A stretch of DNA of 64,000 bases from Przewalskia tangutica. Lineage: Eukaryota; Streptophyta; Magnoliopsida; Solanales; Solanaceae. Location: the NCBI GenBank assembly GCA_029844215.1, contig JAQGDG010000265.1, positions 150,874-214,873 of the forward strand, read 5' to 3'. The position numbers were made by a program, and so were the translations under genes. The notes beneath the pieces were generated by a model that saw only the letters and a program-made list of their open reading frames with translations, was not told where the DNA came from and ran no database searches. Shown here in pieces: positions 35,821-47,240 of this stretch (its first letter is position 1; every line of letters starts with the position of its first letter).

Positions 35821-38800
35821 TGTCACGACCCAACCTGCCCGTGGATCGTGCCTTACCCTGCACCCAAGTAGACATACATCGTAGTAATCACAACATAAAG
35901 ACAATACATGAAACCAAATGTAATAAGACAGTTGAAATAAGACAAAGCAACCAAAAACGGTTACCTTCGGTATGTATGTATAAATAGCAACCTTTTTCGA
36001 CATGAGCTTTAATCCTTTTACAAACCCTGCCCACAACGATTACTGCACTCTAAGAATGATACGACAACAATGGCGGACAGGCGCCAAACCCCGAATGTAA
36101 ACACTTACGACGGCGAGGACTATACTACGATAAGCCTCCTGAGAAACGAGCTTCCCAAACGTAAACTGTGACCGAGAGCTAGGATCAACGATCGCGTACT
36201 CAACTCGCGCATGAACGCACTTCAAGGAGGTCGATAACAAAAATTTGGTATGTGAAACTGAAAATACATATCAGAAATGAAATCATAGCATCATATAAAG
36301 CAGAGATGTATGATAACCAAACTACGATTTAAACAAGCAGTCATGTCAAGTCAGAGACTCACGCCCTCAAGTCATCACTTAAGTATAACAATGGGTCTCA
36401 GGCCCACAATATCAATCATGCCCGTGGAATACCTTCCTCACTGCCGGCAGTCTATGATATAAAAACACCAAGGAACACATACGAACACCGTGTCCCACCA
36501 GTCATAATAAAACTGACGGTAAGTGGCGCATAGCCGATTACTAAAAACCTACGCACTAACAAGGTCATCAACAGTATCATAAGATCTGTCTAGACCGTCA
36601 CATGATCAAAGCTGGCCACTTGCCCGCAGTATCAATGTACGCGTCTAACTCGAACCCCGCGACTCGATAGGCCAATCTCATCGGCCCGCATGGTATTCCC
36701 CGCGTCGGTAGCTACTCCCGCATCGCCCCGACTTCCGAGTCCGCGTAGCCCTGACCGCGTGCCCATAAAGGATGCACGCTAACTCGAACTCTCGTAGCTC
36801 GCATAGGCCCTCAGACCCGCATGGTATTCTCGAATCACGGTCCTGCATCACGCTCGAGTCTACCCCGTGACGGAGGGCGCTAACCCTAATCATCTCAAGA
36901 GATGAATGCCACAATACTATCATAACGATCGATAGTTAATAAGCACAATCAAGGGAAACCCTTTACACAAACATCACAAGATACTAACACACGTGAGCAT
37001 CCTAACACGCTTACTTATCAAAGCAATCAAGAAAATATTACAAGGCTATTACAAACCAATACAATCAAGTTGTTCACACAAGGTACTTTCTACTATATGA
37101 TTAACAAGATCGGGTTTTTATCCCCAAAGTACTTCATACATTAACTCTTTAAAAGATACGTTATTTGCAATACCCATAGTATATGAAAATAGAGTGATTA
37201 TCTTTTAAAGTAAATCAATTACTTCTCCTTGTAAAATCAAGTAGCAACATTCTTTTCCAATGTTCAAGTTTGCCTAATTTCCAATGTTCCAGTTTCTCAT
37301 TTTTTTGAAAGGTTTCGTAGTTCATAGTCTTATTCATTTAAGAATATAATTCTCCTTTAAACAATCTGAGAAACCCAAGCCTTATATGAGTAGGATATTC
37401 TTGTTTATTACAATCTTATTACAAAGACCGTGATCTAGGAAATATCATTTTGTCTCATCTTAGCTTCTATGCAGATGGAAGTTTCTCGTTTTAATAATAC
37501 TTAATTATTCAAAACATTTCCTTTTATTAACGCCGCAGTTGGTTTGTCGATACACATTCGACTTCAAATCAAGAAACATTCTTAAGCCGTTATACCTAAC
37601 TTCCCATAAAGCTAGTATAACTCTTAAGTTTTCAAAAAACCAAATATTACTTCTTTCAAAATGATTCAAATTCTTTTGAAATACTTCAAGTTCTTTATTA
37701 ACACATAACAAGCCGCTTATAGTTCAAATCGCCACCTTTTAAAACCACATGTATTTTCTTACCAACATAAAGTCGTTATAACCAAATTCCCATAAAGCCG
37801 TTATAACACTTTATGTTTTACACCAATCAAATCGTTCAGCACGTGACGCCTGCCGTACTACATATTTCACACATATCATGCTAGAAGAGATAGGAAGAGG
37901 TTCACATACCTCGCGACAGTATCGACTAATAGCAAAACGCCCAAGTACTTCCAACCGGCTACTCCTAAGCCAAGTAGATCGCGCCACACGTAGTACTTCA
38001 ACCTATAAGGCCACCAGCGCTTATTGGTGTTTAGATCCCGTCAGAACATTCTACGTAAAATTCGGCGACTCTCCCCAACACAGAATCTCCTCCTTTATCG
38101 AGGCCGGCTATCAAGCCAACCAGGGGGGGGTTATGCATCTAACCCTAACGGGTACAATTCTACTCCATGGTACTACTACACAAGTCTACTGTAATACAAC
38201 CCTATGTAATTACAAACAAGATTCTTCTTTAAATTCAGGCTTAAGTCGCAAGACATTGCCGTAAGTTTTATTCAGGCTTAAGTCAAAAGACATTGCCGAT
38301 AACTACGCTCAGTTCTATATATAGGATACTTCAACTATATATTCAAGAAATCATGTAATTTCCAATTACAATAGGGGGACAAGATAATTACCTCGATAAG
38401 CCCATAATTATCCAAGTATAAAGTCGATCCTGGGCAATCGTTTAGCTCCAACTCCGTGCGCTCCAACCCGCTCCAAACAACCCTTAGAAGTTCTAACCAA
38501 CTTCTACTTACTACTCCAACTAACCATGGAGATTTTCCTAGGGTTTCGGTTTTGTGACTGACGGGAAGTATAATAGTATTTCTGGGCTTTTGTATAGGTA
38601 TAACCTTAGAATACTACAAGGTATATGGCTAAGGTAATTTGGGCATTATAACAATACTTTTGAGAGTATTTCTACCAAGAGAGGGGGGTATTATACGAAA
38701 GCAACTAGCAGTGGGGTACCCCACGCCACACTACTAGTGGGAAGGGCTCTCGCCAAGGGGAGGGGAGGCTCTCGCCACTACACTACACAAAGGGGAGGAA

Positions 38801-39252
38801 GAAGCTTTCAAGACTTAAGAGATTTTGGATGAAGAAGTTCATCAAAGGGAGGGGTATTTATAGGTCAGTGAAGGCCAACCAATGGCCAAGATTTAGCCAA
38901 GTGCTAGGCAAGTGTAAGGCCAAGATTAGGCATGTACCTAGCCAACTTGCACACAAAATATCCTACCTACTACTTGACAAAAATCAACCCCAATCGTCCA
39001 AGCTTTACCCCAAGGTCCACCAAATGAGGGTGCCAAGTGTCGCCTCTCGTTGGTCCAAAATGTTACGTCTCGGAAAAATCCGAAAATTAAAAATGACATA
39101 GCCGAAATTCCCTACGAAAGTCGCGGAAAACGTTTTCCGAAAAACGACTCTAACCGGGTGTCATGCACAAATAAAATTCGGCCAAGCACTTTAAGGCACA
39201 AACTCAAATTTTCTACGCACGCCCCACGCATATACTGAAATACGGTATAACA
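35821..39252 (-). mobile_element. Solo LTR J (3.4 kb) inside the 5' LTR of N
   Basis: Runs from TGTCACGACCC to TACGGTATAACA, both LTR termini, minus orientation, no internal region. It belongs to a family close to N's own LTR: the middle and 5' parts (38400-38700) match N's LTR closely when reverse complemented, while the promoter-proximal part is more diverged. Together with the N LTR to its left it makes a long inverted repeat centred at 35820. Confidence 0.95.
38855..38862 (-). promoter_or_regulatory. TATA box of solo LTR J
   Basis: TATAAATA on the minus strand, within GACCTATAAATACCCCTCCC. It points against element N, so it could yield antisense transcripts of N's LTR. Confidence 0.73.
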
Positions 39253-39257
39253 ACTAG

Positions 39258-39301
39258 GGTGCCCGGTAAGGCACCCACGCGGGCGGAATCGGGTCGTGAC
39301 A
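39258..39301 (+). mobile_element. Element N, 5' LTR last 44 bp
   Basis: GGTGCCCGGTAAGGCACC to GGGTCGTGACA, the LTR terminus displaced by J; the matching sequence ends the 3' LTR at 45430. Confidence 0.92.
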
Positions 39302-39305
39302 AAAG

Positions 39306-39317
39306 TGGTATCGAGCG
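39306..39317 (+). other. Primer binding site of element N (one base lost)
   Basis: TGGTATCGAGCG where TGGTATCAGAGC is expected, four bases after the LTR end; same loss as in B. Confidence 0.82.
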
Positions 39318-39504
39318 ATTAATCCTCGGAAAGTGTCTACTGCATCAGATCGATGAGAGTCTTGATTATCGGTGTGTTGTGCACCACACCAATAATCGAG
39401 GAGGCTATAGGGTATTTAGGATTGGTTTCTATTCTTCTCACTCGAGATCGTGCCTTAGAGCCGTGTTGTAAGTTGGACCTCCGACGAAATTATTTCTTAT
39501 CGCT

Positions 39505-40215
39505 ATGCCTCCGCTGTAGGCAACCCGCCCATGACAAGGCAACCGGCGGAGGCTGCAGTAGAGTTCGGAGGGTTGCGTGGGCCTGCACTCCAATCATCAC
39601 CGGGTGGTGCTTCATTCGGGAGTTTTGTGGCGCCACTAGCCCTAGCAGAGTTTAGCACGGCGCGCGGTTCCTACCGCGCCATGATATTTGAACCTTCGCC
39701 CACGACCGAACAGAGAATATAGATTTCAAGGAGGCGACCGCAGATTTGACTACCGGAGTATACCGATGTACCGCGAGTCTTGATGAATATCAACGAGAAG
39801 GTTGTGCAAGGGTAAGTTCTTCAGTTAGGCTTGAGCATGTCCAGTGTACGGGCTTATGCACAGAAGGCCGAGAAACTTAGAGATCGACGGGTTAACCAAG
39901 CGATGCGAGAGGCCGAGTAGCAAGGTCGCTGGTAACTGCGGCGAGTCGCCTCACCAGATTAGATTATGCGCATCCACCGCTGCAAAGGTCCTCCACAGGT
40001 TCGGGACGTTCGGGTATGCAGAGTTGGTCGAGCTCCAGAGCTTCCGCTCACACACGAAGGTTCCAAACATCCGATTCGCTTTTTCTGTTCACAGCGCGCA
40101 GCGTCATCTCAGTAATGTCGTCTTTTGGTTGGTACTTATTGTATGGCGACCGCCGTGGTCCGATGTCGAAAGAGTGTCCTCGGAGGACTTAGCCTTTAGG
40201 ATCGGTGGGTAGTTT
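39505..40215 (+). pseudogene. gag: Element N gag remnant, internally shortened
   Basis: The ATG at 39505 has the conserved leader (CGCTATGCCTCCGC) but a TAG stops it at the fifth codon. Frame-shifted pieces follow. One (39531-39722) resembles the N-terminal gag part of element B, ending MIFEPSPTTEQR. A piece near 39780 reads LDEYQREGC, matching LDDYLREGC, and the next (about 39835) reads SMSSVRAYAQKAEKLRDRR, the segment after the capsid core. The core itself (WELSRGE to REYNVEFDSLARY, about 100 residues in E and G) is absent, as in element B. The end (39844-40212) keeps only scattered likeness. No pol follows. It cannot make a normal particle protein as written. Confidence 0.68.
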
Positions 40216-41950
40216 GTCATCTCCTCACGGCGCCTTCACGGGCAGTTTGATTAGAACGACTAAGGAATGAAACAAGAGTTGCAGTATATCTTTAACCTCT
40301 AGAGATCAGTATGTGTGATAAGGTGAGTATACCTTAAGTGCTATGTTCTGTTAGCAGTGTGTTAGTTGTGATTAGAAATCATGGTGGGTTAACCGAGTAA
40401 GATTTTGGGGGATAGAGAAGGTGTGAGCCTTAGAGTTTTATACGTAGAGACCTTAGAGGTAAGGCCATCTCGAGTATAGACGTATGTTTATGTTTGACCC
40501 TTATAGGGGTGCATAGTGCACGTGGGCTATGTTTGTGGGATAAGTCCCTGAGTAGCGTGATTTGAAAGAGGGTAGTTGAGCTAAGAAGACCGCTAGGTTT
40601 TCGTAACGTGATTAGTGAGAGTTTTCCTTCGGGGAGCTAGCGTTTAGCGCGTTGCCGGGTCGGGTTGAGGCCACGTTGCGGGTCAACCCGCGGCATGTTT
40701 GGTGGTGGGGTCAGTTTGTGGTGGTCCCGTCTTGTGGTAGGGTCACGAGGGTGTTAGGCCCGAGTTTAGTTAACCAACGTGCGAATTCGTGGATGCATTC
40801 GACCAGTAGTCGGGCCGAAGGAGGTCAGCCGTCTTGTCTTCTAGCAAAGACCGTTTACTCAGCAGTGTTGATGTTATCAGAAAGGTTGTAAGGCTGCACG
40901 GGGTGCCTACCTTCACCTTATGACAGGCAGTGAAGCCCAGGTTGTGGCTATTTTCATTTTCTGGAAGTTATACGAGCAGGTTAGGAACTCGTAAGTCTCA
41001 GACCGCATTCGCCGGGCCGATGGTTGAATTTCGCGGTAGTTGTGGAGATTGTTGTCTCCTGTGGAGGGAGTGTTTAAGCTACCATTTCAGTGATCGGATG
41101 TCACCTTTTGAAGCCTTGTAGGGGCGGAAGTGTAAGTTGCCGGTCGATTGGTTCGATGTTGGCAAGGTTCGATACGTTGGTTCAGCTTGTTCCAGCAGAT
41201 CGTGGATAGTGAAGCTTGTCTAGAAGAGGTTACGGCAATTCCAGAAATCGTACGGATAATCAGCGACGACGCTTAGAGTTCAGGTTGACGGTCGGTCTTC
41301 TTAAAGGTACCACCCCGGTTTGGGTGTGACGAGTTTTGGAAAACAGAGGGAACTTAGCCCGAGTTACTTGGGCCTTTTTAAGTTCATGTGAAGAATAGGC
41401 CAGTTGCGATATGTTAGCTTTGCCGTCCGACTTAGAGGCGACGTCCGCCTTTCAGATTGTTATGTTCGAAAGTATCGGAGATCCATCAGTGTTCCCGCAA
41501 TGATGACCGTTAGAGATAGTAACCCCGAGTTTCGGAACCAAGCGATATCGAAGTTTGGGTGTCACGGCGCAGATGATCGACGCATCCGGCACCATTTGTT
41601 GGGTCGCTGAAGGTTTATGCCTCGGGCAAAGTGACAAAAGTGGTATCATGTGGTAAGAATTGAGTGTACGAGAAGATGCGACACGTAAGGGAAGAAGCGG
41701 CGTGTATGGCGGCGTAGATGTGATCATTTCTTTTGTGTGGAGAAAGTGCGAAGAAATTATATTTTAGACCCTTGGATGGGGCGTTTGTGATGTTAGAGGT
41801 GTGTCCTCGTGGACTTGAAGGTAAGTACTTTGCGCCGAGTTGGTTCCGTGGCCGTGCGTGTGGTTTGTTTTCGTAAGTATAGCAGTGAGGACTATACCGG
41901 CGCGCGTTTGTTTTGAGACTTAGAAGGAACATTCGGGACGAATGTTTCTA
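40216..41950 (+). other. Element N, non-coding 3' region
   Basis: About 1.7 kb between gag and polypurine tract where pol would be. Segments at about 40288-40560 and 40660-40810 align by eye with 57880-58140 and 58220-58370 in element G, and the latter with 3440-3528 reversed in A. An inverted repeat GGGTTGA/TCAACCC sits at 40662-40689. A second copy of the LTR-end/primer-site junction lies at 41631-41648. Open frames at 40652, 40930 and 41404 resemble nothing I know. Confidence 0.7.
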
Positions 41951-41962
41951 AGGAGGGGAGAA
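41951..41962 (+). other. Polypurine tract of element N
   Basis: AGGAGGGGAGAA directly before TGTTATACCCC. The hairpin AACATTCG-GGA-CGAATGTT is at 41928-41946. Confidence 0.92.
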
Positions 41963-44900
41963 TGTTATACCCCGTATTTCCAGAGTATGTACGCAGGGAC
42001 GTACGTAGGAAATTTCGAACTTCAAGTAGGCTTGGCCGATTTAATTTTGTGCACAACACCCGGTTAGAGTCGTTTTTCGGCGAAACGTTTTCACAGCTTT
42101 CGTAGGGGAATTTCCGGCTATGTCTTTTTTAATTTTTGCGGATTTTTCCGAGACACGAAACATTTTGGACCAACAAGAGGGCGACACTTGTCACCCTCTC
42201 ATTGGGACACCTTGGGCGGTCAAGCTTGGCCGAAAGTTGGCCATTTTTGTCATGGAGTAGGTAGGATATTTTGTGTGTAGTTGGATAAGGTGCACTTGGC
42301 AAGATCTTGGCCCTACACTTGCTATGCACTTGGCAAGATCTTGGCCATTGGTTGGCCTTTGCTAGACCTATAAATACCCCCCTTTGGAAGACTTCTTCAT
42401 CCATTCCTAAAATATTTCTAAGTGTTAAATCCTCCTCCCTCCCCTTAGTGTAGAGTTCGGCCAAGAGCCTCCCCCCTCCCCGGCGAGAGCCCTTCCCCTC
42501 CTCAGGGTGCTAGCCGTGGTACCCCTGCCTAGTTGTTTTCGTATAATACCCCCCCTCGTGGTAGAAATACTCTCAAAAGTATTGTTATAATGCCCAAATT
42601 ACCTTAGCCGTATACCTTGTAGTATTCTAAGGTTATACTTATACTAAAGCCCGTAAATACTATTATACTTCCTTCCACACAAAACCGAAACCCTAAGGAA
42701 ATCTCCATGGTTAGTTGGAGTAATAAGTAGAAGTTGGTTAGAACTTCTAAGGGTTGTTTGGAGCGGTCGGGCGCACGAGTAGAGCTAAACCTTGCTCGGG
42801 ATCGACATTTAAACTCGGATAATTATGGGCTTATCGAGGTAAATATCTTGTCCTCTATTGTAATTGGAAATTACATGATTGTTAGACTATATAGTTGAAG
42901 TATACTATATATATAGAACTGAACGTTGTTGTCGGCAATGTCTTTGGACTTAAGCCTGAATAATAAGAAACCTTTTCGAAAGAAGAGTACTGAACTGTTT
43001 TTACATAGGACTGTATTACAGTAGACTTGTGTAGCTTTTCTGTGAGGTAGAATTGTGCACGTCCGGTTAGATGTATGAACCCCCGGTTGGCTTGATAGCC
43101 GCCCGATAGGAGGAGATTTCTGTCGGGGAGGTGCTGCCGAATTTTCTGTAGAATGTTCTACGAAGGGACCTAAATATTAATAAGCGCCTTGTGGCCTTAT
43201 AGTTTGAGTACTACGTATGGCGCGATCTACTGGCTAAGGAGTAGCCGACGGTTTGAAGTACTTGGGGCGTTTTGCTATTAGTCGATACTCGTCGCGAGGT
43301 ATGTGAACCTCTTCCTATCTCTTCCAGCATGATATGTGTGAACTATGTAGTACGGTAGACGTACATGTGCTAAATGTATTTGATTGGTTTAAAACATAAA
43401 GTGTTATAACGGCTTTATGGGAAGTTGGTTATAACAGCTTTATGTTGGTAAGAAAATACTTGTGGTTTTTAAAGGGTAACTGATTTGAACTATAACTGGC
43501 TTGTTATTTGTTAATAAAAGAACTTGAAGTATTTCAAAAGGTTTTTGATTCATTTTGAAAGAAGAGGTAATACTTGATTTGTTTTGAAAACTTAAGAGTT
43601 ATACTAGCTTTATGGAAAGTTAGGTATAACGTCTTAAGAATGTTTTACTGATTTTGGAAATCAGAATGTGTATCGACAAACCACTGCAGCGTTAATAAAA
43701 GGAAATGTTTTGACAGATTAAGTATTATTAAAACCAGTAGAAACTTCCATCTGCATAGAAGCTAAGATGAGACAAAATGATATTTCCTAGATCATGGCTG
43801 CTGTAATAAGATTGTTATAAACAAGAATATCCTACTCACATATAAGGCTTATGTTTCACAGATGGTTTAAAAGAGAATTATATTCTTAAATGAATAAGAC
43901 TATGAACTACGAAACCCTTCTAAAATAAGAAAAGTGAACATTTGAAATTAGGCAAACTTAGACGTTTGGAAAATAATGTTGTTACTTGATTTTACAAGGG
44001 TAAGTGTTTTGATTTACTTCAAAAGATAATCACTCTATTTTCATATACTACGGGTATTGTGTGGTTTTTGTGAAAGTAACGTATCTTTTAAAGAGTTAAT
44101 GTATGAAGTACTTTGGGGATAAAAACCCGATCTTGTTAATCATATAGTAGAAAGTGCCTTGTGTGTATAACTTGATTGTGTTGGGTTGTGATATCCTTGT
44201 AATACTTTCTTGTTGATTTGTTAAGTACATATGCTAGGATGCTACGTGTGTTAGTATCTTGTGATGTTTGTGTAAAGGGGTTTTTCCTTTGTTGTGCTTA
44301 TGTTGTTTAACGATAAGCTGTTATGATAGTATTATACATCACTCATCTCTTGAGATGATTCCGGGTTAAGCGCCTCCACGCGGGTAGACTCAGTGGTCGA
44401 TGGACCTATGATTCGAGACTACCTATGCGGGTCGAGGGCCTATGCGGAACCGCTGGAGTTCCAGTTAGGATCGCGCCTTGTGGTCAGCGGTCCTTGTGGC
44501 TATGCGGACGGTGAGTCGGGACGCTGCCGGGAGTAGCTACCCTCGATGCGGGTTATACCTCATGCGGCCGATCCGATTGGCCTATGCGAGTGCGGGAAGT
44601 TCGGACTAGATGCGCACATTAGATATCGCGGCGAGTGGCGCCTTTGATCATGTGGCGTTAGACAGATCTCGTGATACGGTTTATGACCTTGTTGGTATTG
44701 TAGGTTTTAGTAGTCGGCTATGCCTTCGCACTTACCGTGCTTTATTATAACACAGTGGGACACAGTGTTCATGTGTATTCCTTGGTGCTTTCATATCATG
44801 GATCACGGTGAGGAAGGTATTCCACGCATGATTGATGTTGTGGCGTGAGACCCATAGTTATTTTTAAGTGATGACTTTGAGGCGTGAGTCCACGACTTGA

Positions 44901-45430
44901 CATATTTGCTATTTATTGTAAATCGTAGTTTGGTTATCATACATGTCTCGCTTTGTATAGACTACTATGATTTCATTTACTGATTTATTTTGATTTCACA
45001 TACTCTGCACTGTTATCGACCTCCTTCGGGGCTGCGTCATCTGCGGTAAAGGTACACCGATCATTGATCCTCGCTCTTAGGGTCATTCACGTTTGGTAAA
45101 GCTCCGTTGCTCGGAGGCTTATCGATGGTATAGTTCCCTGTTGTTGTAGGTGTTTACATTCAGGTATGGCGGGCCCCTGTCCCGCCATTCTTGTATAATT
45201 TCTTAGAAGTCCGTAAATCTTGTTGTAGGCGGGGTTTGTAAAAGGATTAAACTGTTCATGTTGAAAAGTTCTTTGTTTATATATATGCCGAAAGGCAAGT
45301 TTTCTCATTATTGTTTCATATTTCATAATATGTCTTGTATCGTTTTATGTTCCGCTGATTACTCTGATGTTGTATCACTAGGGTGCCCGGGGTAAGGCAC
45401 CAGTCACGGGCCCGGAATCGGGTCGTGACA
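41963..45430 (+). mobile_element. Element N, 3' LTR (3.47 kb)
   Basis: Complete, TGTTATACCCC to GGGTCGTGACA, flanked by TTAAT. Partner of 32411-39301 without J. Differences from the 5' copy cluster in CpG-rich parts (42470-42530, 44360-44660, 45000-45200) and are mostly one- to few-base gaps. Confidence 0.96.
42369..42376 (+). promoter_or_regulatory. TATA box of element N 3' LTR
   Basis: Same sequence and context as at 32817; would fire outward into LTR M. Confidence 0.75.
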
Positions 45431-46374
45431 TTAATGGACGTATTGTGACCATTATAGGTTGAAGTACTAAGTATAGCGTATCCTACTTGAAGGATGGATT
45501 AGCTATCAAGATTGAAGTACTTTGGAGCATTTTGCTACTTGTCGATAATCGTCGCGAGGTATGTGAACCTCTTCCTTTCATTGGCATGATTCTATGTATG
45601 GAATATACCTGTGGTATCATTTCATGTTTCCTGTTACTCTTAGAACTTAAGAGGTAGTTGTGTGATCTACTCTACGTAGAACTTTTCCTATCTTTGAGCA
45701 TGACTAGTTGCACGTATGTAGTACGGTGGCGTCTGACACCTTGATATCCTTTACTAGTTTGTGAATAGCCAAGTCGGGTGAGTTGGGAGATTAACTCACT
45801 TTTTTTGTAAGTATAAAGGATGTCTTAAGTTTTATTAAAGTTAAGGGACTTGAAGAGTTTTAAAGTAGGTGATACTTGTTCCGTTTTAAACGTATAAGTC
45901 CCTTGGATAGGAAATTGTTTTTGGCTAAGGCATAAAGTGAATATAACGACTTTATGGGGAGTTGGTTATATTTGCTTTATGGAAAGATTAATGACTTGAT
46001 TTTAGTAAAAAGGCAACTGGATTTTAAGGCATCAATTGCCTAAGGTTTTATAAGAAAAGGAGTCACTTGAGTTCTAAAGGTTAAGAGACTAATTGTATTT
46101 TTGAAAGTTAAGAGAATTGATTTGAAGGTATACGATACTTGGTTTTTAAAAGTAGAAGTCTCTTGGTTATAAAAGAAAAGAGTTTTGTCTAAAACCATAA
46201 AGGGTTATAACGACTTTATGGGAAGTTGGTTATAACGGCTTTATGGAAAGTAAAGAGAGTGGTTTTCTCTAATAAAGAAATCAAAGAATTAACTTGCATT
46301 AAGGAAGGGCAATGTGATTTAAAGGTATCACTTTCTTAAAGCTTTTAAGTAAGGGTCACTTGATTTTAGAAGCC

Positions 46375-46440
46375 GAGAAATGTATTTCTAAAAGTATCGT
46401 GACTTATGAGAAATGTATTTCTAAAAGTATCGTGACTTAT
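46375..46440 (+). repeat. 33-bp direct duplication in LTR M
   Basis: GAGAAATGTATTTCTAAAAG and its continuation to GACTTAT at 46375-46407 are repeated perfectly at 46408-46440. Confidence 0.93.
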
Positions 46441-46544
46441 GAGAAATGTACACAAGCCTGGATACTACGGGTGTTAGTGTCTTGGGGTTTTACCCAAAAA
46501 GGAGTCTCTTACAAAGAATGTACGTACATAGTACTTTGGCTTGT

Positions 46545-46930
46545 TAAATGAGAATTATTCTATTTGTGCCTTGATTAGTACTTTGGCTTGATAAATTGAG
46601 AATTTGTCTAAGTGTGCCTTGATAAGTACTTTGGCTTGTTAAATGAGAATTATTCTATGTGATGCCTTGATTAGTACTTTGGCTTGATAAATTGAGAATT
46701 TGTCTAAGTGTGCCTTGATAAGTACTTTGGCTTGTTAAATGAGAATTATTCTATGTGATGCCTTGATTAGTACTTTGGCTTGATAAATTGAGAATTTGTC
46801 TAAGTGTGCCTTGATAAGTACTTTGGCTTGTTAAATGAGGATTATTCTATGTGATGCTTTGATTAGTACTTTGGCTTGATAAGTTGAGAATTTGTCTAAG
46901 TGTGTCTTGATAAGTACTTTGGCTTGTTTA
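46545..46930 (+). repeat. 95-bp tandem array, about four copies, in LTR M
   Basis: GAGAATTATTCTATGTG-type phrases recur about every 95 bp, alternating with GAGAATTTGTCTAAGTGTGCC. It is the same unit as in LTR A in the opposite orientation, so the array is a family trait of this LTR type. Confidence 0.9.
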
Positions 46931-47045
46931 GTTGAGAACTGTCTATGTGTGCTGGAAATAGCCGGTTGTGTGCTATTGGTATATCAGTCGTTTCGGGGTC
47001 ATTCCCCGGGTTTATGGCATTTGCAGATTCCGTGGAATTGCTACC

Positions 47046-47240
47046 CACGATGTGAGGAATACCTCATGCGGGTCCGTAAGGACTTATGCGGGTGAAATAG
47101 TCCCATACGGGCGGGTCCAGCCTATGCGAGGAATACCTCATGCGAGTCCGTAAGGGCTTATGCGGGTGAAATAGTCCCATGCGAGGAATACCTCACGCGG
47201 GTCCACGCGGCCTATGCGGGTGAAATAGTCCCGTGAATAG
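47046..47240 (+). repeat. CpG-rich short repeats in LTR M
   Basis: GCGAGGAATACCTCATGCGGG and TTATGCGGGTGAAATAGTCCC repeat about three times; same block as 1-175 reversed. Confidence 0.8.

Larger units (their letters stand above)
35816..39257. repeat. ACTAG target-site duplication around solo LTR J
   Basis: ACTAG at 35816-35820 and 39253-39257. Rejoined, the LTR reads TATCACTAGGGTGCCCGG, exactly as in the 3' LTR of N at about 45376. Confidence 0.95.
32406..45435. repeat. TTAAT target-site duplication around element N
   Basis: TTAAT at 32406-32410 and 45431-45435. Rejoined, the host reads AAGAGGTTAATGGACGTATTG, matching the related reverse-strand LTR F at about 49460-49495. Confidence 0.95.

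Noticed and set aside
39306..39317. A tRNA gene at the TGGTATC motifs
   Set aside because: Only the 12-base primer complement is present; there is no cloverleaf or internal promoter boxes.
40652..41121. Possible small accessory genes in the N 3' region
   Set aside because: The homologous region of G has stops and frame changes; conservation appears to be at DNA level.
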